Origin: Ciona savignyi
Taxonomy: Eukaryota; Chordata; Ascidiacea; Phlebobranchia; Cionidae
Assembly (NCBI GenBank): GCA_000149265.1
Contig: CH003387.1
Location: 248,154 to 312,153 of the forward strand
Length of the DNA: 64,000 nucleotides
Direction: 5' to 3'
Positions 26,716 to 39,537 of this stretch are shown piece by piece. How positions within the stretch are numbered: position 1 is the first letter of the stretch; the number at the start of each line of letters is the position of its first letter. The notes beneath the pieces were generated by a model that worked only from the letters and a program-made list of their open reading frames with translations, had not been told where the DNA came from and did not search any database. Position numbers and translations under genes: made by a program.

Positions 26716-29700
26716 CTAACTAGATTTTCGTGTCGTCAACAGTTGGTGCAATATGATAGCTGGAAACACAAAGTTATTGTTAGCATGGAAGATTTCCTGT
26801 GTGTGGAACGGCAGTTGGAAATATAAGAAAAATGCAAAATTTGCAATCAATGTACGTTTTATTCCTGCAAAGAGAAAACGGAATATGCGTTATCACATGG
26901 GGGTGACAGCCTGTTTTATTTAGCATAGAAAAATAGAAAAGATATATGAAGATTAATTGGTTGAACGTCGGTTGTTGATCCACTGAGTTTAAGCAATGTC
27001 TGTGTCTATTCCAAGAAAACAACCGACCAACTAGCGATCAGTTTCGATTCGCCACCCTTGTACTAACCCACCGTGCTATTTGCTTCGGAAACACGAATAA
27101 CCATCATATAATGCAACTCATTCCAGGAAATATTAGATAGCTAGTAACATTTGGATAATATGATCACATCACCTGTAGCAGCAGAGACATTCAAACAAGG
27201 AACTGACAGATGATCACTATTCAATTTTGTCATCGGCTTTATATTCAATATCTTCGTGCAAAGTCGCTTAATCTCCACTGGGACACCTTTCCCTTCACTT
27301 CCTATTGTTTAATGATGGGAATTTGGGGAAAATTTTATTTTAAATTATGTTACCACCGTGGGTGGCGTTGTACTTTATAAAAGGATTAATCACAAGATAA
27401 CATGTGCCCACTGCCGGGTTATCAAAGCTATTTCCCGGTGTATTATTGAGATGGAGATATTACTGTAGGTATAGTACAACCCATTTAACCACCAGCTCCA
27501 GGCAATCGTTAACTGTATAGTCCTTGGACAGATTGGTAGTTATGGATCAGGGGTGGAGTTGAACCAAGAATCTTCCGGTTATGATATTCTTGCACAACCA
27601 CCAAGCCTAGCCGACTAATGATATTTGCGGCCGCACTTTGAATTGATGATGATGTCACATGTACCTATTATGAGTAAAGATGGCTTTGTGATGTCACATT
27701 CGGCCACATCCACCATATTTCCATGATAAGCACCTGTTCCCAAGATATCCCAACCAGAACTTGTTAATTCCTGTTTCAATACGAAATTCTTTATTTCCTC
27801 ATAACTTTAAGTAAATCGGGAAACAGCGGTATCAAAATTATCTTTTGCATTATCTATTATTTGCTTTTGCATTATATAAATTTTATTATAAATTTTCCCA
27901 AGATATTTCAATAACAATTAGTTTAGTGATAAATTGATGTTAAATCTAAAGTCAACGCATATTGATGAGTCATCACTTGGTACAACAATGACTAGGTAGT
28001 TTTGACCCCACCACACTTGAACTAGTGAACGGACAAAATATTACCTCGCGCCCACTATTGGGTCACTGGAGCTATTGTGTTGGGTATGAATGAGACAAAT
28101 TTAGTGGAATTAATTTATCCACTGGGTTTGGGCAATGTCCACTTTGTGCCTAACTTAAGGACACAACCAACTAGATAAAGATCAGTTTCGAACCGGTAAC
28201 CCTTAGGGTGACATGTGACTAACATGTACCAGATTTACAGTTTTTCTGAACTTTTGTTTATATTGAAGAGAGTTAAACACTATTATTATTATTTTGCTTG
28301 AATCCTTGCATTTTCATGGACTTCATGTTTCAAACAGGTAGTAAGAAATAAAATGAAGAAAATCACAGCAGAATGAGATAAAGCAAGCAAAACTATTTTT
28401 ATCCATTTAAAAAAAAATATTTAGTCTATTGGTTGGTAATCGCTTTGTGATAATCTGTTATGGACAAATCAACATTAACAATGCAGTTGCATAGAACATT
28501 GCATTATGCATTTTCACTTAATTCACTTGTAATTCCTACATTTTTCACAGTTGACAATCCAGATACATAAACATCCATCCAAATTAAAAACAAAGAATAC
28601 ATTGAACAGAATAATGAATCCAAGGCGACTCACAGTTATGAACTGAGTTGGTCGATTGGTAGAATAAAGTTGCATCACTTCAACTGCTCCACTACTGGCT
28701 TTACTGGTGGTTGGGGAGATTGGGGCGCTGGGAGGAAACTTGGTTATCTCATTTATAATGACTGAGTAGTAATTTGTATGGTTGTGTCGTTTTTATAATG
28801 TCCAGGCAGTTCGCTCAGGTGGTTACATCGCTGAACAGTCTATTTGCGAAATCATTCGGTTATAGGTATAGGAATAGGATATTCATGTTTATCCCCTTGA
28901 ATGAGAAAACCAAGGGAGTTAACACACGGGCAATCGTCAGATCACCTCGCGCCCATCGTCGGGTTACCGGAGCTAACAATGTTACACGAACCCAGCGGAT
29001 TAATGGGTTCAACTAAACTGAAAAAACATCGCAATCATACACAACACACTGCAATAGCTCGGGTAACCCGATGGTGCATTTTCCCATCTGCATCAATAAA
29101 ACATGAAAATCTATTTTGTAACGATCATCATATGTGGATGAGCAAACTAATAATTCACACACATGATTCAACACATACACACTGAATTCAAATATTTGAA
29201 ACAATGCAACCACTTGTTCTGTTACTTACCATTGTGATGTCATAATCGGGACTTCAACTCCAAGAAAATGACACGTCCGCAGGATATTCCCAATATTCAT
29301 CGGGTCTATGATGTCATAAAGCAACACCCACAATGGGCATTGTGGGCCGTGATGTAACAATTGGTTCATTGTATCCTGGCACAAAGGCTTGGGCAGAAGT
29401 TGGCCGACTTCCAAGCAAACTCCCTGGATCAATATATTTATCTTGAAGTGAGCAAATAGTTTTGGATTCGTTCTTTTTTCCAGAATCCGCATTGTTTAAG
29501 TGTTTTTTATATTTTCTAATTTGATGTGAATTATAAGGTAACTAAACCTTTATATTCAAGAGTTATAATACAATATAAATTACTGATATATTATTTCCGA
29601 TCGGATAGCTCATGGGCTTAGTGTGATGCCTTTCATCCACAGGGTTGTAGCTTCGAAACTGGTTGCAAGATATTCGGATGTGTCCTTAGTCAAGGCATTT

Positions 29701-31501
29701 AACAAACATTGTCTAAAACCTAGTAATATTGATTTCTACTGAATTGTAAGTATGTCTAAATTATACACAACACATTGGAATAGCTCCGGTAACCCAAAGG
29801 TTGGTGCAAGGTGATTTAATGACCGATGTGCTAACGCTCCATGCGTTTTCCAATCGACGAGAATAAACATGAATATGTGTGACATCAACCAAACCTCTTA
29901 CATCATGATACCACGAACATCAAACTCACCTGGTGAGGGTGGCCCGATGAAATATCAAACATGTCGGCTGCGGAGATGAATTCGATCGGGATATTCCTCC
30001 GCGCAGCTTCCTTCAGTGAACTTTGAACTCGAGGGTCGTCAGGTTCTTGAACTTCGTATTTTGAGTTTAAAAACATTCTGTCGGAAAGATTTGGATTAAC
30101 TCTGGTGGAATGTGTCAGGCGTGGGTGAATGCACAGGACTTGCATTCTAACTTCGTTTATTTTTTGTTTTCACGATAAAATTCTACAAAAAATGAAAACA
30201 AGAAAAAATACAGCAAAATGACAGTTAACATGTCTATATTCAAATTAATGAAATCAAAGTATAATCTAAATAAAAGTTTGCAAAACAAAGAGCCAACTAA
30301 ATCAATACTATTACACTTAAGCCTCAAAGTAAAGTGCGCAGTACAGCGTCCCCATAACCCCAATTTAAACCTAATTGGGTTTCACAAATCAAACTAAAAA
30401 TCAACCATCATAAAAATACTGACATTATGATGAACCACTGCAAATACTAGAAGTTTTATGTTCATGGCATATAACATGGCATCAGATAAACTTTCATGGT
30501 CATTTATGTGAGTTGGACAATAGAGGGTGTTATAACAGAAATAATCAAAATACCTAGTGCTTACAGTCTAGCTGCTGGGGGGATTATGGTTTGTTTAATA
30601 TTACTTGATAGTTCATATATAATTGAGAGTGCTTTGTACAGGAAACAGCAGTATAGAAAGTGGGCATGCTGAAGATTGAACCACAAACCTATCTGGTTCT
30701 GACCCCTGATCTTAGCCTCCACACTACATGGCGGAATCAGGTGGATGTTGAAACAATCCACATCAATAACTTTTGATTGAACGAAGTAGCAAACAAAGTT
30801 AAAACCCAGAAGCTGTTAAACTGTTACATGGCAACTAAGGACTTCAGTTACATATAGATTATAGCAAACAGAACAATAAAGTCATTCAGTTACTTCTGTG
30901 TGCTTTACCCACACCAATAACATATTTACAAAAAAATTCTTCATGAGACTTACTTGAATATTGGTCGTCGTGACGATAAAATTGCGAGATTGCAAACCGA
31001 GCGGCCATACAGGAATTCGTTGCCAAATTCACTGGTTTTCTTCAAATTAAACTTTTGGTGTCGACCTTCTGCAATACAACAACAATTTGTAATAAATAAA
31101 ACAATTGTATTCGGAGCAATAAATTGTGTATTTGTAGGGATATATTTATCCTGATAATTTGACAAAATAAACGTAAGCCGTAGGTCATGTCATTAAAATA
31201 TTAAATTTTGCAAAATATAAAATAGAAGATTCCTTACTGTGTTTGTCTTGTGTGTTGAAACCTTTTTTCTGCTTCATTTTCTGTGAAAAAAACATTAAAA
31301 TCTTATATTTATTGACCTGCACCCCTGCAACTACTTAGTACTTATGGTATCAACAAATTAAAAACATCAAAAACAAGTATAAATAATATGAAGTTTAAAA
31401 CTTACTTTTGTTGCATACAGAATGTTGCTGTTTGAAAACGATCTTTTTATAAAATTATGAACAAATGAGTGAAAAGCAGTTTGTGTAAAAGCTGCAGACA
31501 T
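26716..31501 (-). CDS. MRM1: Mitochondrial rRNA 2'-O-methyltransferase 1 (SpoU/TrmH family)
   Basis: Nine exons with consistent phase: 31501-31406, 31280-31238, 31068-30954, 30077-29930, 29423-29230, 28727-28634, 27770-27665, 27301-27173 and 26864-26716. Total 1074 nt, 357 aa; human MRM1 is 353. The family 2'-O-methylates a guanosine in mitochondrial large-subunit rRNA using AdoMet. Residues 1-32 look like a mitochondrial presequence. The substrate-binding domain starts near FLYGRSVCNL and ends at HPHQGVCLEV. SpoU motif 1 is DPMNIGNILR (N177, R183). The SPTTSKASSGAVEVM block follows. Motif 2 is GSEGKG (E268) and motif 3 is VPCLNVSAATG (N303, S305); together these form the trefoil-knot active site. 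The last exon is unlike the usual SpoU end and is the least certain part. Introns hold SINE-B copies. A CTTGCAG acceptor lies 17 nt upstream of the ATG. Confidence 0.92.
26975..27085 (-). mobile_element. SINE family B, diverged fragment in an MRM1 intron
   Basis: Reads ACCGACCAACTAGCGATCAG then TTTCGATTCGCCACCC, matching the core and B-box region of family B in reverse. Truncated and decayed. Confidence 0.45.
27405..27618 (-). mobile_element. SINE family B, old copy in an MRM1 intron
   Basis: Recognisable blocks are CCGGGTTATCAAAGCTAT and GTCCTTGGACAG. A tRNA-like head on the minus strand carries GGTTCAACTCC. It lies between MRM1 exons 7 and 8. Confidence 0.45.
28034..28220 (-). mobile_element. 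SINE family B, old copy in an MRM1 intron
   Basis: Matches family B in reverse over CCTCGCGCCCACTATTGGGT, GGGTTTGGGCAATGTCCAC, AAGGACACAACCAACTAG and CAGTTTCGAACC. Confidence 0.6.
28865..28975 (-). mobile_element. SINE family B, 3' half, left arm of an inverted pair
   Basis: Tail (AATAGGATATTCATG) plus the body to ACCGGAGCTA in minus orientation. It is cut short and followed within about 15 bp by an oppositely oriented copy. Confidence 0.75.
28988..29108 (+). mobile_element. SINE family B, 3' half, right arm of an inverted pair
   Basis: Forward body from GAACCCAGCGGATTAATGGG through CACACTGCAATAGCTC to a partial tail. With 28865-28975 it forms a hairpin-capable inverted repeat inside the MRM1 intron 29229-28728. 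Confidence 0.7.
29598..29877 (+). mobile_element. SINE family B, diverged copy in an MRM1 intron
   Basis: Head with TAGCTTCGAAACTGG, core TGTGTCCTTAGTCAAGGC, body ACACAACACATTGGAATAGC, and tail ATAAACATGAATATG. Confidence 0.65.
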
Positions 31502-31880
31502 CGGAGACTTTAATAAATCTGCAAGTTGTTTTAATACATTACATGATTAGATCCGATTAGTAATTACTGATATTTTAAAAACATCTAAATTTATGAAAGG
31601 ATCTTATAACGCTAAACCATGTCAACAATGGTGGCGGAGCATTAGAGATCAGTTGGGCCGGGCATCATCACAATGTTTAATCACCAGATCCAACACCCAG
31701 ACACCAACTGCCCCAGTTGTATTCAGCTTGGTTGGATAGTTATTGCATAGCATTGACTCCCATGTACCACCAGTGGTTGCTGTGAACCAATGCGTTCAAA
31801 TGGACCAATGATGTGTGGTATTCACACCATTTTCACTTCCCCATCGAAATATTAGAAACAAAGGAATCAAAACCTCCACC

Positions 31881-33021
31881 TTACGCCGTCTGCTTCACCG
31901 ATTCGTTCGTCCCGACTTGTTTCGCTTCGTCGATTAGAAAGTCGTCCGGATCGTAAATCACCTTCACGAGCAACGAACAACTTGGGCAAGTTGCCACGTC
32001 TTCGCCACTCTGTAGCTCCTCTAGTGTTATCTTGAATCTGCAGAAATATTGGTTCTAGTTTAAGAATTGTGGTTAAGCAACAGCTTTGTCAACTAGGCGG
32101 TGGGCATGAGGTAAACTGACCTCTTAAAAGATAATCGGCTGTAAAATACCCGAGATACTAAAGCTTTCTTGTAAATAAAACAAGCTGCAGCCTTAGTGAT
32201 AAACTGATTGGAACCATTCGTGCCATGAGTTGGGATTGAAAGAGTTAAATGAAGGGACAAAAAAATCTACAGCATCCCTTGATATACACTGTAATGTGTG
32301 GAGAATCCGTCAGCACAAACCATTCTTTGGTATAAAGTTATCAATATATTTCTCATATAATATAGGTTATTGGTATAACACCTCGGGAATATCACTGTTT
32401 GGGCCGACAAATTTTAGAATAATATAAACCTACAAACTTTAGAATAATCTTGTGACCGAACCCAGGTATCTGGTATGTAGTGTTGTAATGAGAAGGATAC
32501 AAAAGGATTATCAGGTGGTATGTCACCTTTTTGTTAGAATGTTTGTATTTTTATTACAATATAGTTTATAGATTTAAGTTTATTTTTATTTACTGAGAAT
32601 GGAAAACACAAAGTACTGGTGGCCACATGATTTTTCGCACATAAACTATTCTGACCAAGGTGACAGTGAAAAGTCCAAAATGTTATTGCAAAACTGTCAC
32701 AGGACTAAAATAATATACATATGTACGGTATATAGGCGAATCAACTGTAATTTTTAAAAACACACAATGTAAATGAAAGGATATATAAAAAAGTTATAAA
32801 TATTAAGGGGGAAACTAAAAGAGGGGAAAGGCAGGAAACTGCTAACTAAAATAGAGATAAGGGCATTAGAGTTAGTTTTTAAGTTACGGTTAGTTATGGA
32901 GTTAAATAGTGTTTTTCTACACTTACTTATCACCACACGGGCAGGGGAAATAATAAGTTTGCGTTTCTTCGTCGAATTCAAAATCTTCGATTTCAACTTC
33001 GTCGTGAAAAACATCAGTCAT
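31881..33021 (-). CDS. DPH3: Diphthamide biosynthesis protein 3 (CSL zinc finger)
   Basis: Two exons, 33021-32927 and 32037-31881, joined with one codon split 2+1. They give 83 aa; the human protein has 82. DPH3 (Kti11) is a small iron/zinc protein that feeds electrons to the Dph1-Dph2 radical enzyme in the first step of diphthamide formation on EF2; in yeast it is also linked to Elongator-dependent tRNA modification. The metal ligands are C27 and C29 (FPCPCGD) and C49 and C52 (ATCPSCSL, the CSL motif). The N-terminal [15 protein letters not shown] is typical of the family. The gene lies 380 bp upstream of MRM1 on the same strand. The open frame on the opposite strand at 32896-33165 is a shadow. 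Confidence 0.97.
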
Positions 33022-33900
33022 TTTCAATTTGACTTTTCAGCACCCACATTGGAAAATATATTTAGTGCGAAGTCACGTGTTCTAATTACGGGGACTTCCC
33101 TAATCAGTAAACTTTTTTATTGGGAATCATTTTTTCTTGAAATGTTTTTTTTAGAAAAATATTAAACGTTTTCAAACAATTGGATAACCAATTAGCTTAA
33201 TGTATTGGATAGCATATTGTAATAAAACAAATTTTCGATTTAAAGGTGTTAAGGTTTAAATTCTATTTTGCCAATCACCGCAAAATTTAAATTGTCTGTC
33301 AAGAAGATAACTTGATGGAAGTCCCAAACCCAGCTATTCACACGTGATCCCGTGTTGCAAGATGCTTTGTATTTATCCAATGTAGCGGTATCTGATGTGT
33401 TTAGTCAATCTTTTTTGAGATTAAAGCGAGTACAGAAGAAGTTTAAAGAATAACCGACGTTGTCCTTATATATGTAAAGATATAAAACCATTGCTCGGCG
33501 ACTAAATGACCCACTGTGTACCCCATAATCAATTCTAGTCGATTCGTCAAAATGTAAGATCAGAACGCATTTTGCAAATTTAAATTTTTTATCTGTAAAC
33601 CCCACAAACGGGAGATAATTTTATTCAAATCTGTGTTCTAAAAATCCTATCACAAATCGTGCCGTAAACTAATGAGTAAGGAAAATAAACGAACCCTGGT
33701 GACGCGGGGTTTAAAGGGTATTTCCCTTGCGTGATTTTTGAGGGGCACAGGTCGCTATTGGCTGTGGAAGCTTACTTTGCTTTCCGCAGTTGAAGTGGGA
33801 TCTTCCCCTTTTCCAATTCAAATCATTCTTTTAAACACCTTTGGCAATGGGTGTCATAGGAAAAACTAGAAACAATTTCTATCCTCGGTCCGCTTCTGAC

Positions 33901-34456
33901 ATTAAGCCTCTTTACATGGGCAATTTTTGCGAGTTAACTCGCATCGCTAACCTGGTTAAATTTGACGCACGCATTGCGTCATCACGGTTCAGTGATTATG
34001 CGGGTTTCCAATCGGGTTTTCCTAACTCGCTCGTGCATGGTAGGTTAACTCGCATTCGTCATTCATTTGGATACAAGCATCTACAGGTAGGTTGTTTAAT
34101 GTTTCGTTTTGAGTTATGCTTGTGGGATGACTTAAGTGAAATTACTGTCATCATAACTATTATTTTTTTTCTTTTTATACTTTATGTAGTGTGTTAAACG
34201 TAGGAATATTTATAGCCCAACCTACATAAAATTTCCTTTATTTGTATAAACAAAATAACTGTAAACTTTTTTGTGCAACTTTTTTTTTAAATTGTACAAA
34301 ATTAGAAGATAAATTAACAAACAACAACTAAATGCGGGTTACATAAACGCTCCATGTAAATTGAACTGCTTAGCGCGTAAAGGGGGGAAATACCCACGAT
34401 GTGAACCAAAGCGAGTTAACTCGCATCGCAAACCCGATCATGTAAATAGGCTTATT
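33901..34456. mobile_element. Non-autonomous DNA transposon (MITE-like) with palindromic subterminal motifs
   Basis: Left end ATTAAGCCTCTTTACATG and right end (reverse complement) AATAAGCCTATTTACATG form an inverted repeat of about 16 of 18. Just inside each end is the same palindrome, GCGAGTTAACTCGC. A partial third copy (GGTTAACTCGCATTCG) lies near 34043. No transposase frame. The target-site duplication is unclear, so the superfamily is undecided. Confidence 0.65.
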
Positions 34457-37400
34457 GGGAACTTTTTCCGCACAAAACAAGTAGAAAATTCATAATCAAC
34501 ACTGTTATTGCACGAATCGCTACTCCACCATTAAAAAAAGAGTGCACGACCTATTAGGGAACACTGAAACGTAGCCTAGCACATGCTGCTTTCGAACGTA
34601 CAAACACCACAGCCATTGTTGCTCAGCAAAACATTTAAATACCATGACTCAGAGGGTATCAGTCGTCAGATCCGGTCGACCATAGAGGTCTATTAATTAG
34701 TTATACGCCGTCTTAATTGATAAATTCGTATTACAAATTTGTCAATACTAATTTTTAAAACACGTTAAGTTTGGCGGTCACGTCTGGCTATACGTTTAAT
34801 AAATAATTTATTTAAATATAAACGTATTTTAAAGACTGTCATTTTCATGTTTCCATATTCATAGGAGGTTCAGCTGCGTGTTTTAATGTGGAAACAAAAA
34901 ATAGCTTAACTAAACTGTGGATATATAAGTTGCAAAATTGAACGGACATCAATCTAATACAATACATTATAATTGCTCCAGTGACTTGATGGTGGGCGCG
35001 GCGATCTTCGCCTAAAACATGAATATCTGCGGTAATAAAGCAACGAGGGGTTTTAAAACTCAGATAGTTGTTAGGTTACTGCGTATCAACCATTTTACTA
35101 TGTTTATATTTAAAACTTTTTATGTTTCGGACGATTCATTGGAACCTACTAGATCCAGGCAATTTAATTCATTAATCAAAAGAACCAAGAAAAAAAAACA
35201 CTCAGAAAGTTGCGACAATAAAAACTATTCTTTGTGGTAATAACGAAGTATTTTGAACCTTAATTTAAGGCAACAGTGGGAGAAAGTATCCACAAATCGG
35301 CTTTACAGCTAAACTTATTTTAGTTGTGTGGGAATTTCTCTTATGTCTATGACTCAAATAGAGAGGAAAGCAAATTGATTTATTGTTGATGTACCGCGTG
35401 AATATAAATTATAACGGCGGTAACCTCACGGTCAAACCCAACAGTTGATGTTTATCTTATACAAATCTAAACGAGAAAGTGCTTTGGGTAACAGCAGTTC
35501 TTGTGCTTAACCCAGTATTTGTTCGATAATAATCTTATATTTGTTACCGACATCTGATAAAACAGTCTTCTTTGGAACGCTGTGACGTAGACGTAATATG
35601 GTTTACAAAACTTGCGGTTCATTGACATTTCAAATGACAATTTTAAACACTGTTTATAAAGCGGGGTTTGACAATCTAACTTGTCAAGCGCATAACAAAC
35701 TGAAGTGTGTATTTAACCACCTTCACTATGTGCTATTACCGAAATGATTATTTAACAAATGACCGTTTTATATTTATTCTTCTATTCCTATCGTCAGTGC
35801 CACAAATGCTAAATGGAAAAAAATCGTAACCCAAAAGAAAATTTAACTAACTTTTTCTTTTCAAATTATCTTTGTCAATAAAATGGCGATTCTCCCCACC
35901 TAAGAATAGAGATTGTGACGTAACACTCAAGTTGATGCTTATTATAGACTGGTGGGTTTTTTGTTCGAACTAAAATTTCGTTTACGGAATTCGCCAGGTA
36001 AAAATATAAACTTTCTGACATGGCACACATATACAATTTAATCCGGTGTGTTGTGACATTTGTACAAAAGTACGCAAGAGAAAGTACATTCACCAAATAT
36101 TACCTAAATATTGATTACGGAAAATATATAAGTAAAATCAGATCGAATGTTAATTTACAAAATGTACCCTTCCGCATTACCAACACCAAGAACAGACGAT
36201 AAAACTTTACTCATCGACACCAAAACACCAACAAAGAATATCCAAACTACAATATTTGTTTGAAGTAATTGTTTGGACGATTTTCATGTGAAGTAATTAG
36301 ACGTTATGAAATATACCTCACAGGGTCAATATATGTAACGACGTTTTATTACATGATCTGCGCCAATTCGAAGCTATATGCAGGACAAGCCTCGTTTGGT
36401 GTCATAATTGCATCGCTTATTCAGTTTCCGCGTCCGGATCGATTTGGTGTCGACTTACTTGGTCGTACGTCATCTATCATAACAACAACATCATTGTTAC
36501 GTAGCCAGGACCATGATCGGAGTTTCCAGCAGATAAGCACGTGACTTCCGTGTTGTGATTGTGAGGGAAAGAGGTCATTGTTCGCTCATTGTTGGACTTA
36601 AATCCACAGGAAGTTTATGAATATGGCGCGGACCGCGAGGCGCGCTTGTCAAGGTGAATATGACTGATGCGCATTATCATCACAGCTTCAGTCTAAGTGA
36701 TGCACAGAGCGTCGGAATATATGTTTTATTTAATGTATATTAAGTATGTCCATGCAGAGTTATTATTCGAAAGCTACCATTTAGCGGAATAACCCAAGTT
36801 GAGCGATAATTCCAATACGATTTAAGCCACAACGTTTTTGATGGCTTAAACCTTTAAGACCTAAAACTTGAATCGCGGTTTAGAAGAGGATTAAGCTTCA
36901 CCATGGCCGGTGGTGGTGGGTGGACTGTACATTGGTGGGAAGTTTATGGTACGAAAGTAAAGAAAGCTGAGAGCACATAATTTTATTCATCAATTTTTTT
37001 AAATCGACGTGGTTAGCGCTGCAACTACTTTTATAAAGTCAGACATAGTTTTGCAGTAATGAAATAAAAGTTAAGTTATGTTGGTTATTGAAACAAATTA
37101 TAAGGATCTGCGGAAATAGCCAGGTAGTTTTATAAAGCAAGGCTTATTTACAGAGTATTTTCGCTTATGAGAGGTGCGGATGGTAGGTTTCTTCGCTAAG
37201 TTAGCGAAGGTCTTCGTGGTATACGTGGTACTCTGGTGAATATCTTCTATTCCCGATCCCCTGCATGCAAATGACCAATTATATTCGACATTCGCAAAAT
37301 TGCAGCTCGTTATTTCGTCATGATTTATGCATCTTGTTTTGCCGTTGGCGTCAATACTTAGTCCACCCACCCACAGGGGTATTCAATGTTTCGGCGGTAA

Positions 37401-37631
37401 AATGGATTTGTGGTGTTGGCTGTCTACAATTGAAGCACGAGTTAATGTAAAGACTCCATCGCGAACCAACGTGTGCACAGTCGGACAGACAGAACTACAT
37501 TCTAATGTTTTATTGATATCATCGCATTCGGTTGCAAAACCAATGTACATTAGATTTTCTAACTAGATAAAAAAGGGGCTACCGCGTTCGATAGTTCAGA
37601 AACACGAGATCTGAGCGATCTTTTCATCGTG

Positions 37632-37642
37632 TCTATAAATAG
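37632..37642 (+). promoter_or_regulatory. Candidate TATA box
   Basis: TCTATAAATAG is a full consensus TATA element in plus orientation. It lies about 400 bp upstream of the candidate exon at 38049 and 1.9 kb upstream of the GPCR ATG. No initiator was confirmed; it could be chance in AT-rich DNA. Confidence 0.25.
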
Positions 37643-38048
37643 AAGGGATCATGGCATGTTATGGATCGACCAGTGCAGTGTACATCGCCCTGTAATGCTG
37701 CCACTGGTCAGTAGGCGATATTCTACCACTATCCCATGCGTCAGTTTCCATATTAGCCCACCCCTGGAATAAGTATGAGTTGCTGATGTTGTAGATTGTC
37801 CCGAAGATTCGTGCTATGAATTAAAAAAACAGCGTACGTTGCTATTTAGTGTTTTCCAGTTTGCACCATTCACATCATGTATTTTACAGCTTCGCTTGAA
37901 AAAACGAGTTGCATTCAAATAATCGGGGTTAATCCCGCGGTGCCGACCAAACGTGATATAATGATAATAAACTCATCACACGCTAAATTGCCGCATTTCC
38001 GCATCTGTTTAGTCTGTCGCGTCGCGCGTCCTGCGTATTAGTTGCATC

Positions 38049-38127
38049 ATGGTCAATCTATTGCGTTCTATTTACCGGACCTACATTCCGTGCACTTTCA
38101 ATCTGACCCGATTTGAAATCTATGACT
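38049..38127 (+). CDS. Candidate first exon of unknown or alternative GPCR transcript
   Basis: An ATG opens 26 codons (MVNLLRSIYRTYIPC onward, through NLTRFEIYD) ending at a strong donor T|GTAAGTG. I do not recognise the peptide. It may be the start of an unidentified gene, or a 5' leader exon that splices to the acceptor just before the GPCR at 39488; in that case the reading frame stops soon after the junction and would act as an upstream ORF. Confidence 0.22.
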
Positions 38128-39537
38128 GTAAGTGTGCACGGTTGGTTCTATTATAACGTCCGATATAAGATAAGCATGTTCGTATTAATTGCAATGTTAC
38201 AACTACGGTACATTTGGGAACGATATACAGGTGGAGTGCTTGTCAAGGTTTATTTGTGTAATAATATCTGCCATTGCATACGATGAAATCTGGCTCAGAT
38301 AGACATGAGGCGCATTTAAAAGGAAATGAATATTAAATAAGAATAGGATTTTGGACACGTAAACAGAAACAGAAAGTATAGGAGATGGACAAGTGGAAAG
38401 CTTATTTGTGTTAATTGATTATATTATAAGAGTTAGTCTTTGGAATTGTGGACAGATTAAATAGTTTAATATATATATACGCATGACTTATCAACATATA
38501 TATATTTACCTGTTCCAATTATTTATAGGCTTGGTAGATATTTATATGCATTACCAAAGTTACAAATATCACGACAATAATATTACACTTGCAATTACGT
38601 CTCGTGGATAGGCTGAAATCATCATTACCATCTACGTAATGACGTATGTTCTATATATTGGCAGGTGGTGTCAAGTGGGGGTTCCATTTCACACGCGAGT
38701 TTCTTCACGATTTAATATTTTGCGTATTTTGAACGAAATGTTGTTGGGTTCTAGTGATAATCAAACTTAAGTCTTAATACTTAAGGCGAAATATGCCAAC
38801 TTAAATTACTTGCGCCGGCGATTAAATCGCTTACACCAAAGAGGCCTTCGAATCGACGAGGCTTAATTAAAATCCACATTAAACCGGCCATGTTTATTCT
38901 TTCTCAACCTCTATTAATTTGTTTTGCGAAGAATCTGCCAAACAAATCGGATTACACCATCGATCCACCAGATACTGGTCTCTACTATGACCTCACACAG
39001 GCTATATTGACGTTGCCATAACTTCCTGGACTTAAAACTTTCACCGGAAGCAGACAGAAAGTGAAATAATTTGCCAAAACAAATACAGCACAGATACAAT
39101 AAGGCAGTAAGAAAATATATGCAGAGTTCATTTGAATGTTTTAAAGTAGATTTTTAGTTTAGTTCATTCATTTTTCCCTAGTATTAATAAATGGCAAACG
39201 AATCAAATCACGACACAGGAACAGGAAAAGACGGCAAACCGAACAGTCGTTAAAACACGTCATTTAAATAGGGATATAATAAATATAGCGTACGTCGATA
39301 GATGTCGATAACTTTAATTCTACATGGCGGCCCAGTTAGGGAATATTTAAACGATTCTTTTGAATCGACGGAATCCAACAATAAACTATGGGAATAAGTA
39401 AAACGGCAAATCGGCTGGAACAGAAGATAAGAAAAAAAGAATCTCGTAGAAATGCGGATGTATTATTATAACGCTGTATTGTTTTCAGGTTGTAAAATCT
39501 GCAAAGTTCTGTAAAATATTGTGAAATTAGTTACAAC

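Larger units (their letters stand above)
33022..39537. other. Intergenic region between DPH3 and the plus-strand GPCR
   Basis: About 6.5 kb. It contains a non-autonomous DNA transposon (33901-34456), a SINE-B fragment near 34965-35032, a TATA box (TATAAATA) near 37634, and a candidate short exon at 38049-38127. A 25-codon frame at 36903 has an excellent initiation context (CACCATGG) but is unrecognised. No known gene family was seen. Confidence 0.5.

Noticed and set aside
32896..33165. 89-codon plus-strand frame over the DPH3 first exon
   Set aside because: Antisense shadow of a clear DPH3 exon.
33841..34197. 118-codon plus-strand open frame
   Set aside because: It lies across the MITE-like element, including its palindromes, and has no recognisable domain.
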